This document shows, in pieces, positions 1-8,658 of a stretch of 64,000 bases of DNA; positions within the stretch are counted from its first letter, which is position 1, and every line of letters begins with the position of its first letter. Below the pieces are notes generated by a model that was not told the DNA's origin, did not search any database, and was given only the letters and a program-made list of their open reading frames with translations. Location of the stretch: positions 359,807 to 423,806 of the forward strand of contig NZ_BDBF01000001.1 of NCBI RefSeq assembly GCF_001612845.1, in the 5' to 3' direction. The stretch is from Nocardia elegans NBRC 108235. Lineage in GTDB: Bacteria; Actinomycetota; Actinomycetes; Mycobacteriales; Mycobacteriaceae. Made by a program: the position numbers and the translations under genes.

Positions 1-860
1 TTCGCGCCGTTGTCGATCAGCAGCGTCAGCGCGTCGCGGGTCGAGTTCTGCGCGGGAACCAGTTTGGGCTGTACCTGCTGGACCATCGCCACCAAACTCT
101 CACTGGCGGTGGCGATCCGGGTCGTCGAGGCCAGCAGCGACTGCCCCTGGTCGTAGAGTCCGCTGATCAGCGCCCGGGTCTGGGTGATCAGGGTTTCCAG
201 TTCGTCGCTGCGCCGGGCCAGACCCGACATCACTCCGGACAGGTTGGTGATGATGTCTTTCAGGATCGCGTCGCGACGCTCGAAGTCCGAGGCCAGTGCG
301 GCGGCCTGGGTGATGAAGGTGGACAGTGATACGCCGTCGCCCTGCAGCGCCTGGATCAACGTCGTCGACAGGTCGTTCACCTGTTCCGGAAGCAGATTTT
401 CGAACAGCGGCTGAAAGCCGTTGAGGAACGCCGAGATATCGAAGGACGGTTCGGTGCGTTCGAGTGGAATCCGGCCACCGGCCGCGAGCAGGCGCGAATC
501 CGGTGCGGTACCGGGCGCCAGCGCGAGATACCGCTGGCCGATGAGGTTTTGATAGCGGACCAGCGCCTTGGTGTCGGTGTAGAGGTGCTGATCGCGCTGC
601 ACGTCGAAGGTCACCTTCGCCAGGTGCTTGTTGGTCTGAGGATTGACATCGAAGCCGATCTCGGCGACCTTGCCGACCCGTACACCGGCGATGCGCACGT
701 CGTCGTTGGGCCGCAATCCGAGCACATCGCTGAAGATCGCCGAATAACGGTCGGTCGGGCCGTTCACGGTGCGCGCCAGGGTATTCCAGATGACCACCGT
801 GACCAGAATCGAGACGATGGCGAATGCGCCGAACCCGAGTGCCTGCTTGCGGATACTCAT
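1..860 (-). CDS. MCE-family protein (MceB-like), truncated by window edge
   Basis: The reading frame starts at an ATG at 860 and runs off the left edge after about 286 codons, so the C-terminus is missing. An N-terminal membrane anchor (about residues 5-27) is followed by the MlaD/MCE domain, with the typical run RYSAIF, then DDVRIAGVRVGKV, then QRYLALAPG. The start was chosen by alignment with the MceB-like protein at 39746-40768, which begins and ends its anchor in the same way. Known MCE proteins are cell-envelope lipid importers acting with YrbE permeases. No yrbE gene lies upstream here; the next gene upstream on the same strand is an unrelated membrane protein, so this is either an orphan MceB or the first gene of a reduced operon continuing to the left. 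The second, complete mce operon in this window is 34 kb away. Confidence 0.85.
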   Translation of the reverse strand, partial: MSIRKQALGFGAFAIVSILVTVVIWNTLARTVNGPTDRYSAIFSDVLGLRPNDDVRIAGVRVGKVAEIGFDVNPQTNKHLAKVTFDVQRDQHLYTDTKALVRYQNLIGQRYLALAPGTAPDSRLLAAGGRIPLERTEPSFDISAFLNGFQPLFENLLPEQVNDLSTTLIQALQGDGVSLSTFITQAAALASDFERRDAILKDIITNLSGVMSGLARRSDELETLITQTRALISGLYDQGQSLLASTTRIATASESLVAMVQQVQPKLVPAQNSTRDALTLLIDNGA

Positions 861-1003
861 CGGCATCCGGAACCACGGACGAGCAAAACCACGCCTCCTC
901 GAACTTCCACACGAAACCCGAAACGCCGGCAATGATTGCGCTGACCGCAGGCACTGTAGTCGGAGGCGCCCGGTTGTGACCTACGCCACGCCGGTCGGAG
1001 ACG

Positions 1004-1038
1004 ACAACAGCCCGGCGCTCAGCGCGCCGGGCTGTTGT
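1004..1038. terminator. Perfect 15-bp hairpin terminator
   Basis: Positions 1004-1018 and 1024-1038 are perfectly inverted around a 5-nt loop. It sits just after the stop of the minus-strand gene at 1073-2275 and 144 bp before the mce gene start, so it probably ends transcription of the former. No long T-run follows, as is common in actinobacteria. Confidence 0.7.
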
Positions 1039-1072
1039 GCGGACGGTACGAGGGGACGTACCGGAGTATGGA

Positions 1073-2275
1073 TCAGTCCACGATCGAGCCGTTGGAGGCC
1101 GCGCGCTGCTTCGCGGCGCGGGCCGCCTTCCGCTCGGCACGGATCTGTTCGAGTTCCTGTTCGAGGCTGTCCGCGATGCGGAACTGGCCGGTGTCGTAGG
1201 CGCTCAGCGGATCCGAGTCGTCGTCGGAGGCATCGGATTTCGGCGGCTTGCTCGGCTTGCCGTCGGCGACCGAATCCGCCGCATCGGTGTCGGACCGGCG
1301 ACTCGAGGACTTCTTCGGGGTCCAGATGTCCGGCTCGACGATCGGATCGACCGTCTCCACCGTGCGCGCGGATTCGGGGGCCGGAGCCTCGGATGTGGTG
1401 TCGCCGGCGCCCGGCAGCGCGGCCATCGGGGCCGGGCGGGTGTCGGGCGCGGCCTGCCGGATGAAGCTGACGAAGGTCGGCATGCTGCGGCGAATCTGTT
1501 CGGCCGGGTCGGGCAGATCGCGGATCTGATCGGTGGCCTGGGTGATGGCCTGGCCGTAGCGCTGGCTGGCCGCGTCGTGCACCAGCAGCGCCACACCGAT
1601 CATCACCGGCGCCACGGCGTGCACGCCGACGTTGTACCAGTCGCCGCTGCGCAGGTACGGGTAGGTGTTGAGGCCGACGGTCAGCGCCAGCAGGGCCAGT
1701 TCGGCGAGCGCGACCTGACGGCGGCTCTCCAGGATGCCCCATTCGGCGACCTTGTTGGTGCCGATCATGATGATGACCAGGCAGACGCTGATCATGCCTT
1801 CGAGCAGGTAGCTGAACCAGTACAGCGGATCGGTGGGGCCGCCGGGAGCGATGTTGTGCTGCACGTTGACCGCCGACCACAACATGCCGGCGATGACCAC
1901 ACCCGCGAGAGCGCGCATCGACCAGGCGCGATGCCGATACAGCGACGCGACCTTCGCGTGCGGGCTGGATTCTCGTCTCTGCGCCGCAATTGCCTTGCGG
2001 GCCATCAACAGATCTCGCATATCGGCCTTCGCGATCGCTTCGGAGGTCTGCCTGGCGCGGTCGGACGTCGATGCCGCCGCCTGGACATTTTTCCAGCGCT
2101 GTTCGCGTTCCTGCTCGCGGATCTTCTCCGCGAGTTCACGTTCGGCCTGCAGCTCGTTCTCGGAGAGGGCCTCGGTCAGCGCGGGATCGAACTGGTACGC
2201 AAGCCGCCCGCGGGCCTTCTCGACCCGTCGCGCGAGCTGCCTGACCTCATCTTCTCCCGGGTGTTCGACGGTCAA
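1073..2275 (-). CDS. Membrane protein of unknown function, coiled N-terminus and charged tail
   Basis: About 400 residues. The first 100 or so residues are charged and probably helical (many E, R, K, Q). A central membrane part with about four hydrophobic segments follows (roughly residues 118-235), and the C-terminal 150 residues are hydrophilic, rich in S/D/K/P, ending in a basic helix. The layout of short helices with a motif LYWFSYLLEGMISV recalls membrane proteins of the SpdB/DUF2637 type linked to actinobacterial plasmid or ICE transfer, but this resemblance is weak and I do not assign a role. The start at 2275 is a TTG without a good ribosome binding site, so the true start may differ. 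It stands alone, with a strong hairpin downstream and a repeat block upstream. Confidence 0.7.
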   Translation of the reverse strand: MTVEHPGEDEVRQLARRVEKARGRLAYQFDPALTEALSENELQAERELAEKIREQEREQRWKNVQAAASTSDRARQTSEAIAKADMRDLLMARKAIAAQRRESSPHAKVASLYRHRAWSMRALAGVVIAGMLWSAVNVQHNIAPGGPTDPLYWFSYLLEGMISVCLVIIMIGTNKVAEWGILESRRQVALAELALLALTVGLNTYPYLRSGDWYNVGVHAVAPVMIGVALLVHDAASQRYGQAITQATDQIRDLPDPAEQIRRSMPTFVSFIRQAAPDTRPAPMAALPGAGDTTSEAPAPESARTVETVDPIVEPDIWTPKKSSSRRSDTDAADSVADGKPSKPPKSDASDDDSDPLSAYDTGQFRIADSLEQELEQIRAERKAARAAKQRAASNGSIVD

Positions 2276-2587
2276 CTAGACCACCGCCCGGTGAGATACG
2301 GTGGCCGGCAAGTGTTCACGAAGTGGGAACGGCACATGCCATTCATAGTCGATGAACCGCCATCTGCGAAACTGCGGATTAGCCCCAATGCCAGACTTAT
2401 TCGGCGTGTCGCGCGCGGCACGCCGATTCGGCGTGTCGCAACGGGTCTGCGAGGCACGAAGTTTCGCCCGATTCCGGCTGTTCAGACAGAGCGGTCGGCT
2501 CGCGGCAGCAGCGTCGGATTCGGGCAGCCGCAGCGGAAGACTCGGGGCGAAGACGCCGCGGGACAACCGGGCGCAGCCGCAGCGACC

Positions 2588-2842
2588 GGCTCAGGCTCCA
2601 GCCCGGCGGCAGGCTCGAGCCGTAACAGCACCAACAGGCTCACGCCCGCAGAAGTAACAGCAAGCTCACGCCCCAGCCCCAGCAGCAAGCTCACGGCGCG
2701 GACACAGTGGCAAGCTGACGCTCCAACCACCGCAGCAGCCTCACGCCCCAGGCGCAGCGACAGGCTCACGCCGCGGCGTCAACGGCAGATTCAGGCTCCA
2801 GCCGCAACAGCAGGCTCACGCCGCACCGGGCGGCGGGCTCAG
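2588..2842. repeat. About ten degenerate 25-bp tandem repeats
   Basis: Consecutive units begin with a GGCTCACGCC-like core and end in a CAGCA/CGGCA-like run; most units I could measure are 24-26 bp long and several are exactly 25 bp. A 25-bp period is not a multiple of three, so the block is unlikely to encode a repeat protein. The last unit runs into the stop codon of the gene ending at 2839. The flanking 2276-2587 holds no gene I can support. Confidence 0.7.
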
Positions 2843-3189
2843 GCCGCGGCGGCGCGGGCGAGCATCCGGCGCACCTCGTCCGGATCCTCCACGTCGACGA
2901 CGATCCGGCTGAATTCGGTGCCGGTCAGCTCGATGCGCACGCCACGCCCGTCGAAGCGGGTATCCCAGAACTCCTTGCGGCCTTTGCCGCGGAAGACACC
3001 GGCCGCGATCACGCCCGGGAAGAAGGTGCCCGGGGCGCGCATCCACGGCGGCCGCAGATCCACCTCGGCGGGCGCGACGGCGGCGATGTGGGACAGATCG
3101 AAGCGCACGCGTTCGCACAGCGAGAGCAACCGGTGGGTGCCACGGACATGGACCGTGACCGTCGTACCCGTGATCTCGATATCGACCAT
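2839..3189 (-). CDS. Small protein, possible bacterial PH-like domain
   Basis: 116 residues starting at the ATG at 3189, preceded by GAGG six to seven bases upstream. The sequence alternates beta-strand-like stretches and ends in a short helix (DPDEVRRMLARAAAA). The order of strands, a central WDTRFDGRGVRIEL stretch and a final VVVDVEDPDEVRRML recall actinobacterial PH-like domain proteins, but this is a resemblance by eye. There is no signal peptide or membrane segment. It is in the same orientation as the redox operon upstream (3294-7736), about 100 bp away, so it might be read through from it. The last bases overlap the final copy of the 25-bp repeat block. Confidence 0.65.
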   Translation of the reverse strand: MVDIEITGTTVTVHVRGTHRLLSLCERVRFDLSHIAAVAPAEVDLRPPWMRAPGTFFPGVIAAGVFRGKGRKEFWDTRFDGRGVRIELTGTEFSRIVVDVEDPDEVRRMLARAAAA

Positions 3190-3293
3190 CGCACACCTCA
3201 TCTCGCCGAGTGGTCCTCGGGATCCATGGTGCCGAGCGGTCCTGATCGGAGTCTGTGCCGATCCTTTGAAATCTCTCAGATTTGCGAGTCCGG

Positions 3294-4205
3294 TTACCTG
3301 CCGCGATCTGCGAGGATGCGCTGTTCCAGCCGCTGTGTCAACGACCGCACCCGCTCGTCGGCGCTCAGCTTGTGGTCGAGGGCCACGTTCACCACGCCCC
3401 GCAGCAGGGCGTACGGCTCCCATCCCGCGGGCGCCACGGTGCGCGCGGACCGGCGTTCGATCGCCCCGGCGATCACCTCGGCGGCCCGCCGGGCGGTGAT
3501 GCGCTGATCCAGCGGCCAGGGCAGCAGCGCGCCGAATTCGGCGCCCAGTTCGTCCTCGTCCAGAGTGTCGTGGGTCATCGCCGTCTCCACCACACCGAAA
3601 TAGGCGATCCCGGCCGTGGCGCCCGTTCCGCCGAGCTCCACCCGCAGCGCGCGGCCCAGCTGTTCCACCCCGGCCTTGCTCACCATGTACGGCGAACCGC
3701 CCATTCCGGGGGCGAACGCGGCGCACGAGGAGACCACGACGACGTGGCCGTGCGCCGCGATGACGTCGTCGAGCGCGGGCTGGATGGTGTTGAAGGCGCC
3801 GGTGAGGTTGATCGCCAGCACCCGGTCGAATTCCTCGGGATCGAGCAGCCGCACGGTGGCCGGGCGCGGGACCACGCCGGCGTTGGCCACCACCACATCG
3901 ATGCGCCCAAAGTTCTCCCGCACCTGTCCGACGGCCAGCCGCACCCCCTCCCGGTCGGCCACGTCGACGGTGATCGCGACCGCGCGGATGCCCAGTGCGG
4001 CCGCGCTCGCGCGCACGGCTTCGGCGTCGATATCGAGCAGCGCGACGTAGGCGCCGCGGTCGTAGAGCAGCCGGGCCAGCTCGTAGCCGATGCCGGCGGC
4101 GCCGCCGGTGATTATCACGACCTTGTCGCGCACGTCGAGTCGCTCACCCCCGCCGAGCACCGGGGCCAGCAGCGTGCGCACCATATCGAACGGTCCTGTG
4201 ATCAT
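3294..4205 (-). CDS. Short-chain dehydrogenase/reductase
   Basis: 303 residues. The Rossmann nucleotide-binding motif TGGAAGIG is at about 33-40, NAG near 114, and the catalytic YMVSK run near 176, preceded by the Ser of the SS pair, so the classical SDR active site looks complete. The start ATG at 4205 overlaps the stop of the upstream monooxygenase (ATGA), which implies coupled translation. It is the last gene of a four-gene operon with a ferredoxin reductase and a Baeyer-Villiger-type monooxygenase. A pathway that oxidises an alcohol or ketone (lipid or sterol-like substrate) would fit, but the substrate is unknown. Confidence 0.9.
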   Translation of the reverse strand: MITGPFDMVRTLLAPVLGGGERLDVRDKVVIITGGAAGIGYELARLLYDRGAYVALLDIDAEAVRASAAALGIRAVAITVDVADREGVRLAVGQVRENFGRIDVVVANAGVVPRPATVRLLDPEEFDRVLAINLTGAFNTIQPALDDVIAAHGHVVVVSSCAAFAPGMGGSPYMVSKAGVEQLGRALRVELGGTGATAGIAYFGVVETAMTHDTLDEDELGAEFGALLPWPLDQRITARRAAEVIAGAIERRSARTVAPAGWEPYALLRGVVNVALDHKLSADERVRSLTQRLEQRILADRGR

Positions 4206-5719
4206 CGGATACTGCTCATCTCTGCGGTGGTCGGATCCGGTACGTGTTGCGACAGCAGGTAGGAGTCCGCGTCGAAACTCGCTACGCGACGGCGGTATTC
4301 GAAACTCCAGTTCGGATACAGCCCGGCGTTCTCGCCCTTGTCGGTGGTGTAGTAGCTGTCGCAGCCGCCGCCCAGCCACACGGTATCGCGACTGCGCTGC
4401 CGCATCTCGTCGAGGAACCGGTCCTGCACCGAGGCACGGACCTCGACACGATCGACAGCGTTGTCGCGCAGGGTTTTCAGCGCGTCGACGATATAGGCGA
4501 TCTGCGATTCGATCATGAAGATCGCGGACTGGTTCCCCGCGGCGCCGAACGGGCCGAGGGTCAGGAACATATTGGGGAAACCCGCGATCGCCGCGCCCAG
4601 ATAACTGCTGGGCCGGCGGCGGTAGTGGTCGGCCACGGTCAGCCCGCCGACGCCCTCGATCCGCTCGTAGAGCTTCGGTATCGCACCGAACCCGGTGCCC
4701 CAGACGATGGTGTCGACCGGATACTCCGCACCATCGGTGGTGACGATCGATCCGGGACGGATCTCGGCGATCGACTCGGTCACCACCTCCACATTGTCGC
4801 GGGTGAGGGCCGGGTAGTACGCATCGGAGAAGATCGCGCGCTTGCAGCCGATCATGTAGTCGGGAGTCAGTTTCCGCCGCAGGGCAGGATCGTGGACCTG
4901 GCGGCGCAGCTGCATCCGCGAGAGCGCCTGGAACGGATGGCGGAAGCGGCGGTCGACGAATCCGACCAGGCCGAAACTCTCGATACCCGCGTAGTAGGCG
5001 CCCCGGAGCGCGGTGCCCAGCAGCGGTAATCGGCGCAGCAGTGCGCGCTCCACGCCGAGGGTGGACCGATCCAGGCGGGAGACGATCCACGGGGCCGAGC
5101 GCTGGAACACCGTGAGCCGCCGCACCTTCGGCGCGATCTCCGGAATGAACTGCACCGCGGAGGCCCCCGTGCCGATCACGGCGACCCGCTCGCCGGTCAG
5201 GTCGTGCTCGTGGTCCCAGTGCAGCGAGTGGAACTGGGCGCCGCGGAAGGTCTCGCGCCCCGGCATATCCGGAATCTTCGCCTCGCTGAACGGGCCGACC
5301 GCCGAGATCAGCACATCGGCGCTGAGCACTCCCCGGTCGGTGCGCACGAGCCACCGCCGCCGCCCTTCGTCCCACTGCGCGCGCTCCACGTCGGTGCCGA
5401 AGCGCATATGCCGCACCACATCGTGGCGTTCGGCGACGTCGCGCAGATAGCCGAGGATCTCGGGCTGGCGTCCGTACGTGCGCGACCAGTCGGGATTCGG
5501 CGCGAAAGAATAGGAGTAGAGGTGCGAGGGCACATCGCAGGCGCACCCGGGATAGGTGTTGGCCTGCCAGGTGCCGCCCAGATCGTCGGCGCGTTCGAGA
5601 ATCAGGAAGTCTTCGAATCCGGCCGCGCGCAACGACACCGCGAGGCCGATTCCGGCGACTCCGGCGCCGATCACCGCGATCGGCGTATGTTCGGCGGGGG
5701 CGCTCTCGGATACTGCCAT
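4202..5719 (-). CDS. Flavin-containing monooxygenase, Baeyer-Villiger type
   Basis: 505 residues from the ATG at 5719, which has AGGA nine bases upstream; longer versions of the frame lack such a site. The FAD motif GAGVAG is at 18-23, GGTW follows near 48, the Baeyer-Villiger fingerprint FRGAQFHSLHWD lies near 165, and a second Rossmann motif GTGASAVQF follows it. The family uses NADPH, FAD and O2 to turn ketones into esters or to oxidise heteroatoms. Mycobacterial relatives include MymA and EthA; the SDR next door recalls the mymA neighbourhood, but the other genes differ. Regulation probably goes through the TetR operator at 7781-7816 for the whole operon. Substrate unknown. Confidence 0.88.
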   Translation of the reverse strand: MAVSESAPAEHTPIAVIGAGVAGIGLAVSLRAAGFEDFLILERADDLGGTWQANTYPGCACDVPSHLYSYSFAPNPDWSRTYGRQPEILGYLRDVAERHDVVRHMRFGTDVERAQWDEGRRRWLVRTDRGVLSADVLISAVGPFSEAKIPDMPGRETFRGAQFHSLHWDHEHDLTGERVAVIGTGASAVQFIPEIAPKVRRLTVFQRSAPWIVSRLDRSTLGVERALLRRLPLLGTALRGAYYAGIESFGLVGFVDRRFRHPFQALSRMQLRRQVHDPALRRKLTPDYMIGCKRAIFSDAYYPALTRDNVEVVTESIAEIRPGSIVTTDGAEYPVDTIVWGTGFGAIPKLYERIEGVGGLTVADHYRRRPSSYLGAAIAGFPNMFLTLGPFGAAGNQSAIFMIESQIAYIVDALKTLRDNAVDRVEVRASVQDRFLDEMRQRSRDTVWLGGGCDSYYTTDKGENAGLYPNWSFEYRRRVASFDADSYLLSQHVPDPTTAEMSSIR

Positions 5720-5772
5720 CGTCGAATTCCTTTCGGTGCGGGCCTCGTTGCCCGAAACGACCGGTCTCGTAC

Positions 5773-6864
5773 TCACAGGTCGAGTTCGAGGGAGTCACCC
5801 GCCGCGCGGGAGACGCAGGTGAGCATCGTCGTCTCGCGCTCGGCGGGACTCAGCCGCCGATCTCGATGGTCGACAGCGCCCGCGTGCACGGTCACCGCGC
5901 AGGTACCGCAGAAACCCTGGCGGCACGAGTAGGCGACGTCGGGCAGGACCCGGCCGATGGCCGCCAGTGCCGATTCGTCGGCGGCCACGTCCACGGTGTG
6001 ACCGCTGCGCCGCAGCCGGATTCGGAACGGGCGGCCGTGCTGGACCGGCAGCGGGGAGAACCGTTCGGTGTGGACCGAAACGGTCGGCTCGTGGGCGGCG
6101 TCGGTGTTCAGCGCGGCGGCCATCAGCGGCGGCGGACCGCAGACGTAGATCGCGGTGCCGCGCGGCACGTCGGCCAGGATCAGATCGAGATCGGCGACAC
6201 CGAATTCGTCGTCGGGACGGATCTCGAGCCGTCCGCCGCGGTGGGCCGACAGCTCGTCGAGGAACGGCATCGTGGCCCGGCTGCGGCCGAGATAGACCAG
6301 CCGCCAATCGATTCCGCGCCGTTCGGCGTCGGCCACCATCGGCAGCAGCGGCGTGATTCCGATACCGCCGGCCACGAAGACATAGTGCGGGGCATCGATA
6401 TATCCGAAGGCGTTGCGCGGCCCACGCACTCGCAACCGGTCCCCCACCGCCACGTCGCGATGGATCTCGTCGGATCCGCCGCCGCCGTCGGGCAGGTGGC
6501 GCACGGCGATGCGATAGGTTCCGCGGTCGGCCGGGTCGCCGTTGAGCGAATACTGCCGCTGCCGCCCGGAGGGCAGGAGCACATCGATGTGCGCGCCCGG
6601 AACCCAGCTCGGCAACCGTTCGCCGTAGGGAGCGACCAGCGTCAGCACGACGACGTCCGCAGCCCGCATCTCGCGCCGGGCCACGATCAGCTCGCGCTCG
6701 AAACCGCTGCGCCGCACCGGATTCGGTCGCGACAACACCTCGATTCGCGGTTCCGTGGTGACGCCGCGCTTGTACAGGTCGAAGATCGCGCCGACCGCCC
6801 GCAGCGGTAGCGACGGCCGATACCCCGGCCGCTCGGCGGCCACCGGGTACGCCACTGCCGTCAC
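5773..6864 (-). CDS. Ferredoxin-NADP reductase-type oxidoreductase with C-terminal 2Fe-2S domain
   Basis: 363 residues. The flavin-binding RQYSL motif is at 103-107, the NAD(P) region GGIGITPLLPM follows, and a plant-type [2Fe-2S] domain sits at the C-terminus with Cys at 314, 319, 322 and 350. This order (FAD, NAD, ferredoxin) is that of the VanB/phthalate dioxygenase reductase group, which feeds electrons to an oxygenase. The GTG start at 6864 overlaps the stop of the upstream gene (GTGA). The N-terminal 45 residues precede the FAD domain and resemble no motif I know. Its most likely partner is the protein encoded just upstream, or the monooxygenase downstream if that needs an electron donor, which flavin monooxygenases normally do not. 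Confidence 0.9.
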   Translation of the reverse strand: MTAVAYPVAAERPGYRPSLPLRAVGAIFDLYKRGVTTEPRIEVLSRPNPVRRSGFERELIVARREMRAADVVVLTLVAPYGERLPSWVPGAHIDVLLPSGRQRQYSLNGDPADRGTYRIAVRHLPDGGGGSDEIHRDVAVGDRLRVRGPRNAFGYIDAPHYVFVAGGIGITPLLPMVADAERRGIDWRLVYLGRSRATMPFLDELSAHRGGRLEIRPDDEFGVADLDLILADVPRGTAIYVCGPPPLMAAALNTDAAHEPTVSVHTERFSPLPVQHGRPFRIRLRRSGHTVDVAADESALAAIGRVLPDVAYSCRQGFCGTCAVTVHAGAVDHRDRRLSPAERETTMLTCVSRAAGDSLELDL

Positions 6865-7736
6865 CGCCGGCCCTCGCGCGCCGCCGGCGACTGCGCGAGA
6901 TAGCGCAGCGCGTTGTCCATACTCCCGAGCTGGGAGGGGTGGAATCCGGGCCGCAGGTACCGCGGAATCTCGGTCAGGAAGGTCGACATCCGCGGCACCA
7001 CGCCGCGGGCGGAGGCGCTGAGGAATTGCAGCGGCCAGAACCGCCCCTTGCGCGGATCGGGATCCTTGCCGAACAGATAGCCGCCCGCGATCACGAACAG
7101 AACCATCAGCGACGAGCTGGCCAGCACGGCCGTGCGGGCCTTGCGCAGATATCCGCCGTCGACGTGCATATACGCGTCGTAGACCACGCTGCGGTGTTCG
7201 ACCTCCTCCGCGCCGTGCCAGCGAATCAGGTCCAGCATCGCCGGATGCATGTTCTTGGCCTCGAGCACGTCGTTGGTCAGCAGCCACTCTCCGATGACCG
7301 CGGTGTAGTGCTCCATCCCGGCGAACAGGCCCAGCCGCTCGCACAGCCACTCGTATTTGGCGCGGCCGGTCAAGCCGTGATCACCGAGTAGGCGATCGAC
7401 CAGCCAGGCCACCGTCTCCACCATCGGGGCCACGTCGAGCCCGAGCGCTTCCAGGTGGCGGCGCGCCTGCGCGTGCGAGCTGGCGTGCTGATTCTCCTGC
7501 CCGATGAAGCCCTGCACCTCTTCGCGCAGCCGCTCGTCGTCGATATAGGGCAGCGCTTCGGCCAGGGCCGCGGCCATCGCGCGTTCCCCCTCCGGGAGAA
7601 CCAGGTGCATCACGTTGATGATGTGAGTGGCCATGACCTCGCCCGGAATGTAGTGCATGGGGACGGAGTCGAAATCGAATCGCACATCGCGGGCCCTGAT
7701 CGCATGGGCTTGGTCGTCGTAGACCGAGGTGTTCAT
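6861..7736 (-). CDS. Metal-dependent hydrolase-like protein (PF10118 type), possible diiron oxygenase
   Basis: 291 residues from the ATG at 7736 with AGGA eight bases upstream. The protein is helical with paired acidic/histidine motifs, QENQHASSH near 100 and GAEEVEHRSV near 183, which look like metal ligands of a four-helix diiron or related site. I recognise it as the family annotated predicted metal-dependent hydrolase. A hydrophobic helix lies near 207-228. Being first in an operon with a 2Fe-2S reductase makes a membrane-associated diiron oxygenase plausible; that is inference. The promoter region upstream carries the TetR palindrome. Confidence 0.75.
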   Translation of the reverse strand: MNTSVYDDQAHAIRARDVRFDFDSVPMHYIPGEVMATHIINVMHLVLPEGERAMAAALAEALPYIDDERLREEVQGFIGQENQHASSHAQARRHLEALGLDVAPMVETVAWLVDRLLGDHGLTGRAKYEWLCERLGLFAGMEHYTAVIGEWLLTNDVLEAKNMHPAMLDLIRWHGAEEVEHRSVVYDAYMHVDGGYLRKARTAVLASSSLMVLFVIAGGYLFGKDPDPRKGRFWPLQFLSASARGVVPRMSTFLTEIPRYLRPGFHPSQLGSMDNALRYLAQSPAAREGRR

Positions 7737-7780
7737 GTCGCGTCCTTGCGGGTGGTCGAAGCGATGCTCCGACGGTAATG

Positions 7781-7816
7781 TTGACATCACTGGATGTCAA
7801 CAGCAGCCGATGTCAA
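7781..7816. promoter_or_regulatory. TetR operator: perfect palindrome plus extra half-site
   Basis: TTGACATC at 7781-7788 and GATGTCAA at 7793-7800 form a perfect inverted repeat with a 4-nt spacer. A third half-site GATGTCAA follows at about 7809-7816. It lies in the 119-bp gap between the redox operon and the divergent tetR at 7856, so it should control both directions. Confidence 0.8.
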
Positions 7817-7855
7817 CAAAACGCCTTGTCGCCGCCCCCCGGTAGCATCACCGCC

Positions 7856-8518
7856 ATGGCCGATTCGCCGCACACTCCGAAAACGGGCAGCCGCCCCTGG
7901 CGTGGACGCGAACCGGCGGACCGCATCGCCGCACGTCGCGAACGGCTACTGCAGGCCGGTTACGAGCTCATGGCCGGCGTCGGCGCGGCCGAGACCTCGA
8001 TGCGCGGAGTATGCCGACAGGCCGGGCTCACCGAACGTTATTTCTACGAGAGTTTCGCCAATCTCGACGATCTGATGACCACCGTCCTCGAGAACACCGT
8101 CGAACAGTGCCGGGATCGACTGCTCGCCGCACTGGCCGAAGCACCCGAGGAGCGAGACCTGCTGTTCGGTCACGTGGTGCGCGCGTTCACAGATTTCCTC
8201 ACCGAGGATCCCCGGCGTGGGCGCATCCTGTTCGTCGAATCGATCGCCACCCCGGCGCTGACCCGGCGCGGCAGCGAGCTGGTCGCGGTGATCACCGGGC
8301 CGATCGCGGCGGTGATCGCCGCCGACGACACCGACACACCGGCTCCCGACGAGACCGACGCGACGCTCAACGCGATGGCCATCTTCGGCGCGCTCGCCTA
8401 CTGCTACCGCCCGTATCTGATCGGCGATATCACCATCGACCGCGACCGCTTCGACAACCACGCCGCCGCGATCATCCGGCAGCTCAGCACCGTGCGCTCG
8501 GCGCCGGTCCTGCGCTGA
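7856..8518 (+). CDS. TetR-family regulator of the redox operon
   Basis: 220 residues from the ATG at 7856; the longer frame from 7778 would run through the operator. A typical TetR N-terminal helix-turn-helix spans about 24-70 (ELMAGVGAAETSMRGVCRQAG then LTERYFYESFANLDDL). The C-terminal ligand domain is generic. It is divergent from the four-gene operon 3294-7736, and the palindrome between them at 7781-7800 is the likely binding site, giving autoregulation plus operon repression. The ligand is unknown. Confidence 0.88.
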   Translation: MADSPHTPKTGSRPWRGREPADRIAARRERLLQAGYELMAGVGAAETSMRGVCRQAGLTERYFYESFANLDDLMTTVLENTVEQCRDRLLAALAEAPEERDLLFGHVVRAFTDFLTEDPRRGRILFVESIATPALTRRGSELVAVITGPIAAVIAADDTDTPAPDETDATLNAMAIFGALAYCYRPYLIGDITIDRDRFDNHAAAIIRQLSTVRSAPVLR

Positions 8519-8658
8519 GCGCCCCTTTCCGACTTCCATCCCGCACGCCACTCCGGCGCCGCCGGAACCGGTGCCGGACCTTGCCTCGTCCACCCTTCCG
8601 TAGTAGCGTCCAGACACGTGTCCATCAACGATGGATCCGGAATGCGGAAGGATTTCTC

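Noticed and set aside
2588..2842. CRISPR array
   Set aside because: Units are contiguous and degenerate with no unique spacers, and no cas gene is near.
1037..3499. Long plus-strand open frame across the left part of the window
   Set aside because: It is the shadow of minus-strand genes with GC-rich codons; its translation is Arg/Gly/Asp-rich without domains, and it runs through the 25-bp repeats.
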